Source of the DNA: Bdellovibrio sp. ZAP7 | GTDB taxonomy: Bacteria; Bdellovibrionota; Bdellovibrionia; Bdellovibrionales; Bdellovibrionaceae | Reading direction: 5' to 3' | NCBI RefSeq assembly: GCF_006874645.1 | Contig: NZ_CP030082.1 | Span: forward strand, 1,612,001 to 1,676,000 | Length of the DNA: 64,000 nt | In this document: positions 25,322-34,372 of the stretch, in pieces | Position numbering within the stretch: position 1 is the stretch's first letter | Layout of the letters: each line of letters opens with the position of its first letter | Position numbers and translations under genes: made by a program | The notes under the pieces: model-generated | Database searches by the model: none | Told to the model about the DNA's origin: nothing | The model's input: the letters and a program-made list of their open reading frames with translations, nothing else

Positions 25322-26119
25322 TTATTTTTTTGTGGCTTCGTAGAGTGGGGTTACTTTTGGTAGAAGCGAAGAGATGTGATTCAAACGTGTTGAATCTGCC
25401 GGGTGAGTAGAAAGAAATTCTGGTGGTTTGTTGCCGCCGTTTGAGCCCATTTTTTTCCAGAGGGACATGGCTTCTTTTGGATCGTAGCCGGCTCTTGCCA
25501 TGAGTTCGACTCCGATGGTGTCGGCTTCGGATTCTTGGCCTCTTCCGTGGGGTAGGGAGACCATCAGGTCGCCGAGTGTGCTGGCGGCACCGGCGTAGCT
25601 AGAGCTTAGTGTGTCTGTTGCTACTAAGATATTTAGTAGGTTTTGTTTTACCATTTCTTCGGAGACGCGTTCTCTTCCGTGTTCGCGGAGGGCGTGGGCT
25701 ATTTCGTGGCCCATGACGGCGGCTATTTCTCCGTCGGTCATGTTTAGTTTTTCGATGATGCCGGTGTAGAACACGATTTTACCGCCGGGCATGCAGTAGG
25801 CGTTGATGTCGGGGCTGGTGATGACGTGGACTTCCCATTGCCAGGAGGGGGCATCTTTGCGGAAGATGCCGGTTTGAGGGATGAGTTTGTTGGCGATGGT
25901 TTGCACTCGTTTTAGTTGAGCCGGGTTGACATCCAGGGCGCCTTTCTTTTTGGCTTCGTCTTTGGTTTGTTGGAAACTTAAGGCCGCTGCTTGATTGATT
26001 TCTGCAGAGCTGACCATCATCAGCTGTTTGCGTTTTACTCCCACGGCGCCTTCGTCAGTGGTGCTGGCGCAGCCTGCGATGATTGAACTAACAAGAAGAA
26101 TTAATAGTGAGTTTTTCAT
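25322..26119 (-). CDS. M48-family zinc metalloprotease, lipoprotein (BepA/LoiP-like)
   Basis: 265 residues. The signal peptide ends in lipobox IIAGC. The zinc site is HEIAH in [13 protein letters not shown] near residue 135, and the third ligand is the Glu of [11 protein letters not shown] near residue 200. The [14 protein letters not shown] segment and the following [13 protein letters not shown] are typical of periplasmic M48 enzymes such as LoiP, which degrade damaged outer-membrane proteins. It is transcribed alone. A quality-control role in the envelope is likely; use against prey protein is possible but unproven. Confidence 0.92.
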   Translation of the reverse strand: MKNSLLILLVSSIIAGCASTTDEGAVGVKRKQLMMVSSAEINQAAALSFQQTKDEAKKKGALDVNPAQLKRVQTIANKLIPQTGIFRKDAPSWQWEVHVITSPDINAYCMPGGKIVFYTGIIEKLNMTDGEIAAVMGHEIAHALREHGRERVSEEMVKQNLLNILVATDTLSSSYAGAASTLGDLMVSLPHGRGQESEADTIGVELMARAGYDPKEAMSLWKKMGSNGGNKPPEFLSTHPADSTRLNHISSLLPKVTPLYEATKK

Positions 26120-26209
26120 TGCATTAGCATGGCAAAATCACCGGGGTCTTGTCAAAGTCGGGTGTGTTATTCGGCGGAGTGACAGGATCTTGGCAAAGAA
26201 CAGTCGGTG

Positions 26210-26701
26210 TTACTGGTTGCGACTGTTTTTCCAGGCGAAATAAATCAATGTGCCTGCCGATGTTGCCAGTGCCAGATAAAGGAAAATGTGATTTTCAGTG
26301 GAGGGGTCGCTGGAGGAACGAATACCGAAATAATAAACTGCGGTTTTTAAAATAATTCCGGATTGAATCACCGCCCAAACATACGGAAACATTTCGCGAA
26401 AAGTTTTTTGTTCCTGAGTTAATACCTTAGGGCGTTTTTCAAAAGTCGGTTCAAAATCCCAATAATTGTTGCGATGAAAATCCGTCACGACAGTATTCCA
26501 AGCGCGACGTAACTCCGTGCTGTTGATTTCAGAAGTTCCATTTTTCAGCAACTCCAGATCCAACTTTTCTAACGCCAAGGCACGCAAAGCAGTTTCGTCG
26601 GCTTCAGTAAAGAAGCCACGATTTGTGGTGAAATCTTCTTTGAAATGGGTCTGAGTTTCCGTCAGAGCTTTTTGTGCTTCAGCGTCCAGTGTGGCTTTCA
26701 T
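26210..26701 (-). CDS. Hypothetical protein with two C-terminal membrane segments
   Basis: 163 residues with no recognised family. Residues 1-105 are charged and mostly helical (many Glu, Lys and Thr). The C-terminal third has two hydrophobic segments (about 107-125, VWAVIQSGIILKTAVYYF, and about 138-158, IFLYLALATSAGTLIYFAW) followed by a basic tail. This suggests an inner-membrane protein with a cytosolic N-terminal domain. It sits 90 bp upstream of the M48 gene on the same strand and is divergent from the DUF1254 gene. Confidence 0.6.
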   Translation of the reverse strand: MKATLDAEAQKALTETQTHFKEDFTTNRGFFTEADETALRALALEKLDLELLKNGTSEINSTELRRAWNTVVTDFHRNNYWDFEPTFEKRPKVLTQEQKTFREMFPYVWAVIQSGIILKTAVYYFGIRSSSDPSTENHIFLYLALATSAGTLIYFAWKNSRNQ

Positions 26702-26751
26702 GGCAGTTAAGTTATGACGGAGGTCTTGTCTTTGTCAAAAGGCTTATTGTT

Positions 26752-26780
26752 TTGAGTCGTCGCTAAATGGAACCTAATTA
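26752..26780 (+). promoter_or_regulatory. Sigma-70-type promoter of the DUF1254 gene
   Basis: TTGAGT (26752-26757), a 17-base spacer, then TAATTA (26775-26780). A GGAGGG ribosome site follows at about 26794, just ahead of the ATG at 26804. Confidence 0.5.
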
Positions 26781-26803
26781 TATGAAATAATCTGGAGGGA
26801 TTC

Positions 26804-28249
26804 ATGCGCTTGAAGCAAGTGGTATTGACGCTTTTATCCTCTGTTTTGTTAAGCTGTGCAAACTCGCAAGCGAACAATGCTCGGGTCACTCCGACAAATG
26901 GTGATGGGATCAAGCAGATTGCGGCAGACGCGTATATCTATGCTTACCCGATGGTGGTCATGGCCACAGCGCGCGAAGTAATGACTGCAGTGCCTCGGGC
27001 CGGCCGCGAGAAAGCTCCATTAAATCAAATCGCCAATCAACGCACTTTGCCTTCACCTGATACGACTCGGCCTTTTGCAGAAACGGATATTTTAAGCAGT
27101 CTTTCTTGGATTGATGTTTCGAAAGAGCCCGTCGTGATCAGTTTGCCTGATGCCGGAAAAAGATTTGTGATGTTCTCGTTGGTCAGTGCGTGGGGGGAAG
27201 TGTTTGCCACTCCCGGAAGTCGAACTTCAGGAAATCAAAAGAAAGACTTTGTTCTGACCGGTCCCGAATGGAAGGGGACCGTCCCAACCAATATGCAAAG
27301 AATTATCGCACCGACAAATTCCGTGTGGATGGTGGGGCGAGCCCAGTTGAAAGATACCGCGGACTATGACCGTCTGTATCGCTATCAGGATAAAATCAGT
27401 GTCAGCACTCTTTCGGAGTTTGGCAGTAAAACTGTAAAACCCATGTCTGTCGTATTCAATATCGATGTCGACAATCGCACACCGATTTTTGATCAAGTCG
27501 AAAGCATGGATGCCCGGGTTTTCTTTGAAGTCTTTGCGAAAGAACTAAAAAAGAATCCCCCGGCGCAAACTGATGGCGCAATGGTTTCTCGCCTGGCGGC
27601 TCTGGGAATCTTTCCGGATAAAGAATTTAACTATGATGCTCTTCCAGAATCAGTAAAAGAGGGAATTAACTCTGGATACTTTGCAGGACAGGATCAGTTT
27701 GCCGAGTTTCAGCGAGGTACTCCGAATATGAAAGTGGTCAATGGCTGGGGTACGCCGATCCTTTCAGGCAAATACGGCACCAACTACAAAGCCAGAGCCT
27801 TAATGAAGAAATTGGGATTCGATACCACGGCTCCGCAAGATATGTCCTTCGCCAGAGCGCTGGTCGACGGGCGGGGGGAGCGCTTAAATGGGAGCTTCAA
27901 ATATCTTTTGAAGTTTCCGAAAAACCAAACGCCACCAGTTCATGGTTTCTGGTCGCTGTCCCTGTATAACACCAGAAAATTTTTTGTACCTAATCCGCTT
28001 GAAAGATATTCGTTGGGAAGTGGGCAACACTTGAAAACGAATCCGGATGGTTCTATCGATATTTACGTACAAGCCGTTTCTCCGGGCAAAACGCTGGAAT
28101 CCAACTGGTTGCCTGCCCCGGCTGGTGAAGACTTCAATTTGGTGATGCGGATGTATTGGCCAAATCAATCAGTCCTTGATGGCACCTGGAAGATTCCGGC
28201 TCTGGAAAAAATACCGGAGTTTAAAAATCTCTCTGAAAATTTGTATTAG
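26804..28249 (+). CDS. DUF1254/DUF1214-type lipoprotein
   Basis: 481 residues. The signal peptide ends in a lipobox-like VLLSC. The N-terminal DUF1254 domain has ADAYIYAYPMVVM near residue 41. The C-terminal DUF1214 domain has GFWSLSLYNTRKFFVPNPLERYSLG near residues 380-405, then NWLPAP and FNLVMRMYWP. The family is widespread, exported and of unknown biochemistry, with some members suggested to bind or modify small molecules. GGAGGG lies ahead of the ATG. It is monocistronic, with a convergent gene 2 bp beyond the stop. Confidence 0.88.
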   Translation: MRLKQVVLTLLSSVLLSCANSQANNARVTPTNGDGIKQIAADAYIYAYPMVVMATAREVMTAVPRAGREKAPLNQIANQRTLPSPDTTRPFAETDILSSLSWIDVSKEPVVISLPDAGKRFVMFSLVSAWGEVFATPGSRTSGNQKKDFVLTGPEWKGTVPTNMQRIIAPTNSVWMVGRAQLKDTADYDRLYRYQDKISVSTLSEFGSKTVKPMSVVFNIDVDNRTPIFDQVESMDARVFFEVFAKELKKNPPAQTDGAMVSRLAALGIFPDKEFNYDALPESVKEGINSGYFAGQDQFAEFQRGTPNMKVVNGWGTPILSGKYGTNYKARALMKKLGFDTTAPQDMSFARALVDGRGERLNGSFKYLLKFPKNQTPPVHGFWSLSLYNTRKFFVPNPLERYSLGSGQHLKTNPDGSIDIYVQAVSPGKTLESNWLPAPAGEDFNLVMRMYWPNQSVLDGTWKIPALEKIPEFKNLSENLY

Positions 28250-28251
28250 AA

Positions 28252-28692
28252 TTACTTGGTTTTTTTTAAGGCGACGTTGAGGTCTTTGGCGAGATCCTGG
28301 AAGTAGTCGCCTTCGCGAAGTTTAATTTCCACAGGTTCCGCCGCGTCCTCGGGACGAGTTGCCTTATTGATGATGCGACGGATATTGAAAAGGGGACCCA
28401 CGATTTTCGAAGTCACACGGTTCGTCAGGTAAAAACCCGCAACCAGGCACACGGCAACCACGATAAATTCGTTCATTAAAAACATAACTTTATGGCGACC
28501 AATAAATTCGGCAATCGACATCGAACCGTATTCGCCAGCCAAGGCTTTTTCTTCAAGCTTGCTTACCAACACCCAGCCCGCAATTACTTGGGCCAAAAAA
28601 ATCCCGGTCACAAAAAGACCCACAAACATCAAGGCGTCGTATTGAACCTCGCGGTTGACAATCAATTTGCGGCGATGTTTTAAGATTCCCAT
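28252..28692 (-). CDS. Membrane protein with a HAMP-like cytosolic tail
   Basis: 146 residues from an ATG with AAGGA 7 bases upstream. An upstream in-frame ATG at 28782 would give 176 residues but has no ribosome site. Two membrane segments (ALMFVGLFVTGIFLAQVIAG and NEFIVVAVCLVAGFYLTN) flank a short charged loop. The part after the second helix (VTSKIVGPLFNIRRIINKATR) reads like a HAMP linker, with the conserved Pro and a helical pattern, but no kinase, cyclase or chemoreceptor domain follows. Possibly a signal-relay subunit. Confidence 0.7.
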   Translation of the reverse strand: MGILKHRRKLIVNREVQYDALMFVGLFVTGIFLAQVIAGWVLVSKLEEKALAGEYGSMSIAEFIGRHKVMFLMNEFIVVAVCLVAGFYLTNRVTSKIVGPLFNIRRIINKATRPEDAAEPVEIKLREGDYFQDLAKDLNVALKKTK

Positions 28693-28813
28693 TTTTAAGT
28701 CCTTGGCTTGCGTTTCTTTAAATATATCGTGATGCAGATGTACTTGTTGGATATTTCTAAGGAACTGCAGCGGCATTCTCAATTTAAGACGCCGCTGTCA
28801 GTTTCCTATCCAT

Positions 28814-31354
28814 TTATTTTGGGAATAAATAGAATGCTTCGTCGACCATTTCATTCACTGTGTTGAACTTGTTTTCGTCCGGTGTCTTGAAGTGATCAAG
28901 TCCCACTTTACCTAAAATTTTAAACGGCGAAATATTCTGCTGAGAAAGGATCTCAAACTCTGCAGAAAACGGCGTAGAAAGTGTCGGAGACACGGTCTTT
29001 TTGTTCACTTTTACAAAGTAAATTCCTCCGCCTAAACCGTCGGCTAAAAACGGAATATTTGGTGCGGTCCCGGCCCCGATATAAGCGAAGTAAAGGTCTG
29101 TCGAAGTGGATAGGGAAATATGATCTTTTAAAGGTGAATCTAAAGCATGGGTATAGTGGTCGACAAATTCGCGGGCAAATTCATCGGCAATACCACGTCG
29201 GTCATAGCGATTGTCGTTCAAGGCTTTACGAATACGATTTGCCAGAGTATCGAAACCGGGAAGCATCTTGCGCAGTTGCGCCTCTAAGAATTTGGGTTGA
29301 TACGTTGTATCGCCCTGATGTTTGCTGACCTCGTTAATCCAAGCTTTGAAAGACTCATAACCTGGTAAGGCTTTCGCCAAATTAATATAAGACTGATTTG
29401 AAATGAAGCCCGTCTTTTCCACAGACGCCATGTCGCTGCGTAAAAGAACGATATCGGCGTCACCGCGAGCGGCAATGGCTTCCTTCAAGGTCGGGTAGGC
29501 CAAGTTAGTATAAGAGATATACTTTTCGAGGAACGTCACGCGCGGAGCTTTTTTGATTGTGATCTGAATCGCAGAAGGGGCGCTTTCAATCTGCTTTTGT
29601 CCTTCAGCGAGCAAAGTCTTGGCTGCTTGGAAGTACTTCTCACGGCTGACCATGATCTTGTTTAAATGCGCTATATTATTCACTTCTAATGCATATTCAG
29701 TGTACTGTTGGAATTTTAATTCCATGAACTGGTACTGCGCCACGATGTCTGATAAGGAAGCTCCCGTGCGGGTTTCAAAGCTCTTTTCATAGTCTGTGTG
29801 CCAGCCACGAGTCTGCGCCAGGATCGCCATTGGGTCCGTGTCTTTGATCGTGATTGCGTTTTCAAAAACGCGTACCTGCCAAGGATGCAAATAGATTTTG
29901 CCTTTCTCATTGGCGTCTTTAATGACGTTATAGTCCACGATTTCGATGTCTTTAGGATCGATTTTTTGAGCCTGGACATCCAAGACATACTGCATGTGAT
30001 CTCTAAAGATATTTCGATGCGCCAACGTCAAACTGCGACGGGCAAACGTGTGGGGAGCCAGGTCTCCACCCTCACCATAAAGAAGATATGTGCGGTCTGC
30101 GATCGGATAAAGCTTTCCGTTAAAGAGGGCATGGGGGATACCCATTTGGTTATAAAAGAAACCATCCGTCAGCATGGTGTAATTCGCATTGCCGATTTTA
30201 ACGAACTTATTTCTAGAGGAAATCGTGTCGTTCATCCACTTGAATTTCTTTTTCATGGCTTTATCAAGCTCTATGCGCTTGGCTTCTTTGCCATAGGTTG
30301 TTGTGGTCGGTAAAATCGCTGTGCGCGGGGTTGAGTCACGGTTGATATTGTTCACCGTGGGTACTGCAGGATCTGTGAAAGTCACTTCGCGAACCATCTC
30401 ACCGAACTCAGCAACACTGTTTCTGAAGAGTTGTTTCCAGGTTGGCAGATCATAGTAAATGTCATAGCCCGGGAAGGTATTCATTACACCTGGATAGCCA
30501 GCTTCCTGCAAAATGCGGTTCGCAAAAAGCATCGAGGTTCTGCCATTGCCATCAATAAATGGATGAATCGAAACAAAGCGATATTGAAACTCTGCCGCCA
30601 GATCAATCGGATCCATGGTGTTTTTATTTTGATAGTACCAAGTCGAAAGCTCGCTGATGGCTTTGCCGACAGTTTTGTAGTCTCCATACACAATCCAACC
30701 GCGACGCTTGTCTTTGCGACTGAGTGGGTAAGGAAGTTCGATGAATTTTTTAATCCAAGGATTGGCTTTCAAGGCCAGATACTGAGATTCCTTCAGCGGA
30801 TGCAGGATGGGATCGCCCCCCACGTTTTGACGAACTTTAAATCCCGTCGTATTGCCGATCGACATGTTCTTCGGCATAATTTTTCCCATCAGACTCGCTT
30901 CTTTTTTCAAGCCTTCGGAACCCAGTTCATGGATGCGCATGATAAGACTGCGGCTGATATCCAAACGCCCAATAGGAATAGAATTCAAGTGATCGCGTGC
31001 ATTGGCGTAAGCTTTGTAGTTTTCAAGGCCCCAGATTTCAGTTCCGTGCTTGCCATCTTCCTGGCCACGCTTCAAAGAACGATTCGAATAAAAGCGCAGG
31101 AAATCAATTTCAGCATCGAGCCATTTATCCCAACTTAATTTCTGATTGATCGTGGTAAACGTGGCTGGAGCTGCCGGATCCAAAAGAGGCGGAGTAAGAT
31201 CCGTGTCCATGAAAACAGCTGAACAACTTAAACCCTCTGACGCGGGGCCTCGGGGATCCACACAAGCTTCGTTCACCGCGACAGGCGAAGGCGACTGACA
31301 AGATGTAAGAATCAGAGAAAGTGCCGAAATTGTTGTGAAAAATCTGTTTTTCAT
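28814..31354 (-). CDS. Large exported lipoprotein with a Fic domain
   Basis: 846 residues. The signal peptide ends with lipobox LILTSC. The Fic active-site motif HPFIDGNGR starts at His264, with Phe and the GNGR phosphate-binding residues intact. Fic enzymes usually attach AMP or another nucleotide part to Ser, Thr or Tyr of a protein. No match to the inhibitory (S/T)xxxE(G/N) helix was spotted close to the motif. About 550 residues after the Fic part have no recognised fold; the end (GLGGGIYFVKV) is loosely like ADP-ribosyltransferase toxins, which is speculative. An exported Fic lipoprotein could act on prey proteins. Confidence 0.82.
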   Translation of the reverse strand: MKNRFFTTISALSLILTSCQSPSPVAVNEACVDPRGPASEGLSCSAVFMDTDLTPPLLDPAAPATFTTINQKLSWDKWLDAEIDFLRFYSNRSLKRGQEDGKHGTEIWGLENYKAYANARDHLNSIPIGRLDISRSLIMRIHELGSEGLKKEASLMGKIMPKNMSIGNTTGFKVRQNVGGDPILHPLKESQYLALKANPWIKKFIELPYPLSRKDKRRGWIVYGDYKTVGKAISELSTWYYQNKNTMDPIDLAAEFQYRFVSIHPFIDGNGRTSMLFANRILQEAGYPGVMNTFPGYDIYYDLPTWKQLFRNSVAEFGEMVREVTFTDPAVPTVNNINRDSTPRTAILPTTTTYGKEAKRIELDKAMKKKFKWMNDTISSRNKFVKIGNANYTMLTDGFFYNQMGIPHALFNGKLYPIADRTYLLYGEGGDLAPHTFARRSLTLAHRNIFRDHMQYVLDVQAQKIDPKDIEIVDYNVIKDANEKGKIYLHPWQVRVFENAITIKDTDPMAILAQTRGWHTDYEKSFETRTGASLSDIVAQYQFMELKFQQYTEYALEVNNIAHLNKIMVSREKYFQAAKTLLAEGQKQIESAPSAIQITIKKAPRVTFLEKYISYTNLAYPTLKEAIAARGDADIVLLRSDMASVEKTGFISNQSYINLAKALPGYESFKAWINEVSKHQGDTTYQPKFLEAQLRKMLPGFDTLANRIRKALNDNRYDRRGIADEFAREFVDHYTHALDSPLKDHISLSTSTDLYFAYIGAGTAPNIPFLADGLGGGIYFVKVNKKTVSPTLSTPFSAEFEILSQQNISPFKILGKVGLDHFKTPDENKFNTVNEMVDEAFYLFPK

Positions 31355-31463
31355 ATGCTTCTAAAATCGGAACTAATGTGAATAACCTTGAGGGGCATAT
31401 TATTGTTGCAATCCTCTGTTTTCCCGACAAAGGTAGAGCCCTGTTTACTTCTGGAGGGGAAAT

Positions 31464-32492
31464 ATGAAGTGGGCAATTTTTGCCGGGTTGATGCTGTCAG
31501 CATCCCTAAGCCAAGCTATTTGCATTCAGACATTTAACACTTACGGTCCGCTTTACGCGCCCAATATTGCGTCTCGATCTGAAGCGCTTTCAAAGGAAAT
31601 TTTAACCGCCCCCTGCGATGTGATTCATTTTCAAGAGGTGTGGAATTCTGGGCAACAAAATGTGATCGTGGACATTTTGCAACCTCGTTACAACATTAGC
31701 GCTCCCAATATGGATTTGAAAATTGGTCTCATGGCATTGACCAAGGGCCAAATCAATTACACGGACGTTTACACATTCGTGCTTAATTCAGACAGCTTCA
31801 TGGATTCTTTAAAAGACATCATGGGCGTAAAAAAAGGTTTCATGAATATGGTGGTGCAGTTGCCAGGAGTGGCGACGCCTATTCTTGCCACCAACGTTCA
31901 CACGCATCCTTTGTCGGGGGCTGTGCGTATTACTCAGATTCTGGACATTTACCAATGGCGTTTACGTCATTTGGACTATCCATGGGTGATGACCGGGGAC
32001 TTTAACTTCACGGCGGAGTCTTTCGAGTGGAAATTTTTTAAACTCTTGATGGGTGTTCGCGATGTGCAGGAAGAAACTGTTGGTTATAACGGTCAGTGCA
32101 CATTCTGTGGTTCACAAAATCCTTTGTCTGATGAAAAAGGCAATTGGGTGTTAGATTATATCTTTGTTTCCAACATCACAAAAAACATGAACTGGAAATG
32201 GCAGATGGTTGATTCCCAAATCAATCTTCGCGGTGGTCAAAGATCGCCTCTTTCTGATCACTATGGTTTGCGTGCGCAGTTAAATCTTGAACAAGGTTCT
32301 ATTGCAGCTGATTGGAAAACAGTTCCTGAAAGAGCTGCTGCGCTCAAAAATATGCTCGAAACTGCACGTAAGCATTTGCAAGCGGCTGAAAATTCTGATT
32401 ATGACTACTACATCTCGTTGATGGATAAAATCATCGCGCAGCTTGATAGACAGTCCGGACCAGTTTGGGACTATTTGATTCAGTTTAACTAG
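31464..32492 (+). CDS. Secreted endonuclease/exonuclease/phosphatase (EEP) family enzyme
   Basis: 342 residues with a signal peptide cut near SLSQA. The EEP fold motifs are present in order: an Asn early (IQTFNTYG), catalytic Glu in VIHFQEVWN, His in TNVHTHPL, Asp and Asn in MTGDFNF, Asp in LDYIF and the terminal Asp-His in LSDHYGLR. Members include DNase I-like nucleases and neutral sphingomyelinases; which one this is cannot be told. A 60-residue helical C-terminal tail follows the fold. It lies 7 bases upstream of the subtilisin gene, with a good GGAGGGG ribosome site. Confidence 0.88.
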   Translation: MKWAIFAGLMLSASLSQAICIQTFNTYGPLYAPNIASRSEALSKEILTAPCDVIHFQEVWNSGQQNVIVDILQPRYNISAPNMDLKIGLMALTKGQINYTDVYTFVLNSDSFMDSLKDIMGVKKGFMNMVVQLPGVATPILATNVHTHPLSGAVRITQILDIYQWRLRHLDYPWVMTGDFNFTAESFEWKFFKLLMGVRDVQEETVGYNGQCTFCGSQNPLSDEKGNWVLDYIFVSNITKNMNWKWQMVDSQINLRGGQRSPLSDHYGLRAQLNLEQGSIAADWKTVPERAAALKNMLETARKHLQAAENSDYDYYISLMDKIIAQLDRQSGPVWDYLIQFN

Positions 32493-32499
32493 GGGCTCA

Positions 32500-34146
32500 A
32501 TGAAGATTTTCGCTTTTTTCGCACTCATAATTTCACTGGCGCCAAGGGCCGAAGCGGCTCGTTATATCGTCATAATGAAAGACGAAGCTCCGCTGTTTTC
32601 GGCGCACCCTTCGTTTGAGCGAGAAATTGTGGGACATGTGGAATCCAGTCTGCATCAGATCGGTACTTACATTGTTCAAACAGAAGATTCCTCGGATGTT
32701 GAACGTCTGAAACAGAATCCTGATGTGGTTTTGGTCGAAGAAGATCAAATCATTCCTTATGAATTAGAAATTCCCCTTTACCTGCAACGTGCAGAACTTA
32801 ACATCAGCGGACGTGCTCCCGCGGATACTCCTGTGGCAGGTGTGCCGTGGGGAATAGCTGCGATCAAGGCACCGGCGGCTTGGCCACTTTCCCGTCAAGG
32901 GGAGGGCGCTCGTGTTTTGTTGATCGATAGCGGTCTTGATAAAACTCATCCGTCACTTAAAGGTAACTTCGAAAGAGGTCGCGACTTTACTGGTGAAAGC
33001 GATGGCAGTGATATCACAGATATTCGCGGTCACGGAACTCACGTGGCGGGCATTATCGCCGCCAAACAAGACGTGAACGGCTTTACGGGTGTGGCGCCAA
33101 AAGCAAAACTTTTAATGGCTCGTGCCTGTTTTGAAAAAGGTTGCTCAACCGCTGCCATGATTGCAGCGATTAACTGGGGCGTGACTCAAAAAGTTGACGT
33201 GATGAATATTTCTATTTCAGGAATTTCTTCCACGGCAGCTCAAGACGAAGCAATCAAACGTGCCGACAAGGCCGGTATCGCGGTTGTCGCCTCCAGTGGT
33301 AACTGGGGTTCAAATCGTGTGTTCTTTCCAGCGGCTCTGCCCACGGTGATCGCAGTGGGTGCGGTGGACCCAAGCATGCTTCGTGCGACGTTTTCACAAT
33401 ATGGCCCGGAGCTCGCCTTGGTAGCACCTGGCGTGGATGTGTATTCAACATTCCCAGCAACTCGCGGGAAAGTTCATTCCGTAAAAATCGAAACATCGAC
33501 CGGCTTTTCTGTAAAGTATCTGGCCAGCACCTTCGGCGGCACACGTGAAGTTCGAAACTCCTTAAAAGGAGAGCTCGTGAGCGTGGGCGAGGGAGATACG
33601 ATGGCCGACTATGACGGGAAAAACGTCAAAGGTCGCTTTGTCCTGGTTCGCCGAGGCAAAGGCAAGTTCATGAATAAAATCAATAACGCCATCAAAGCCG
33701 GCGCGACTGCGATTATCTTCGTTAACAATCGCCCAGGCCTGGAAGTGGGCAGATTCACGGATAAGGATAAAACCTTACCGATATCGATTTTCATGATCGA
33801 AAACAAAAACTCGCAAGTGATCGAAGACCGTCTGGCACGTGGGGAATCGGTGGTGGCTACTTTGCAGGCCACCTCCTCAGGATTCCAAGTCCTAAGCGGC
33901 ACGTCTATGGCAGCGCCTCACGTGACGGGCGTCGTCGCCCTGATGAAAGCTGCCAACAAGAAGCTTAAATCCGCCCAAATTAAGAAAATCTTAATGGCGA
34001 CAGTCACACCGCCAACCGCTGACAATTTGAAAAATGAGTACGGCAAAGGCATTCTGAATGCTGAGCAGGCCGTCCGATTTTCGACGCGCATTGACTCTGC
34101 TGGTAAAGCTGAATACCTGATGCCAGAGCTCTCTGTAACGCATTAA
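32500..34146 (+). CDS. Secreted subtilisin-like serine protease (S8) with inserted PA domain
   Basis: 548 residues. After the signal peptide (cut near AEA) is an inhibitor-I9 propeptide (about 20-90), then the catalytic domain. The triad is Asp143 in LIDSGLD, His178 in GHGTHVAG and Ser469 in SGTSMAAPH, with the oxyanion Asn in ASSGNWG. Between His and Ser lies a PA (protease-associated) insert at about 320-445 (KGRFVLVRRGKGKF, AIIFVNN). Such enzymes are secreted endoproteases. It is co-transcribed with the EEP enzyme, a pairing suited to digesting prey (inference). Confidence 0.95.
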   Translation: MKIFAFFALIISLAPRAEAARYIVIMKDEAPLFSAHPSFEREIVGHVESSLHQIGTYIVQTEDSSDVERLKQNPDVVLVEEDQIIPYELEIPLYLQRAELNISGRAPADTPVAGVPWGIAAIKAPAAWPLSRQGEGARVLLIDSGLDKTHPSLKGNFERGRDFTGESDGSDITDIRGHGTHVAGIIAAKQDVNGFTGVAPKAKLLMARACFEKGCSTAAMIAAINWGVTQKVDVMNISISGISSTAAQDEAIKRADKAGIAVVASSGNWGSNRVFFPAALPTVIAVGAVDPSMLRATFSQYGPELALVAPGVDVYSTFPATRGKVHSVKIETSTGFSVKYLASTFGGTREVRNSLKGELVSVGEGDTMADYDGKNVKGRFVLVRRGKGKFMNKINNAIKAGATAIIFVNNRPGLEVGRFTDKDKTLPISIFMIENKNSQVIEDRLARGESVVATLQATSSGFQVLSGTSMAAPHVTGVVALMKAANKKLKSAQIKKILMATVTPPTADNLKNEYGKGILNAEQAVRFSTRIDSAGKAEYLMPELSVTH

Positions 34147-34153
34147 AAAGAGC

Positions 34154-34182
34154 TTGGCCGTTAAATTTGCCTTTATTATAAT
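34154..34182 (+). promoter_or_regulatory. Sigma-70-type promoter of tRNA-Arg
   Basis: TTGGCC (34154-34159), a 17-base spacer and a consensus TATAAT (34177-34182). The tRNA begins 21 bases later. The palindrome CTCCCGGGAG (34193-34202) lies in the initial transcribed region, just before the tRNA. Confidence 0.7.
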
Positions 34183-34203
34183 CAAATATGAACTCCCGGG
34201 AGC

Positions 34204-34279
34204 GATCCTATAGCTCAACTGGATAGAGCTTACGTTTCCTAAACGTCAGATCCCCGTTCAAGTCGGGGTAGGATCACCA
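34204..34279 (+). tRNA. tRNA-Arg (anticodon CCT)
   Basis: A 76-base cloverleaf with acceptor GATCCTA paired to TAGGATC and an encoded CCA at the end. The D stem is GCTC/GAGC and the T arm is CCCCG-TTCAAGT-CGGGG. The anticodon loop TTCCTAA gives CCT, reading AGG. The first pair of the anticodon stem (T-C) is mismatched. Promoter and terminator are both close by, so it is a single-gene unit. Confidence 0.93.
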
Positions 34280-34291
34280 ATCACAACCTTC

Positions 34292-34317
34292 GTGGGTTTC
34301 TATGGACTCACTTTTTT
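34292..34317 (+). terminator. Terminator after tRNA-Arg
   Basis: GTGGGT and ACTCAC pair (one G-U) around an 8-base loop, followed by six Ts. It is a weak stem but well placed 12 bases after the tRNA. Confidence 0.6.
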
Positions 34318-34335
34318 ACCTTTGCGAAACAGTAA

Positions 34336-34357
34336 TTAGCACATTTTGAAGTGCTAA
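34336..34357 (+). promoter_or_regulatory. Inverted repeat, candidate operator of the solute-binding protein gene
   Basis: TTAGCAC and GTGCTAA are perfect 7-base inverted halves separated by 8 A/T-rich bases, 15 bases ahead of the ATG. There is no T-run after it, so a protein-binding site is more likely than a terminator. Confidence 0.4.
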
Positions 34358-34372
34358 CATAAAGTGCGACCC

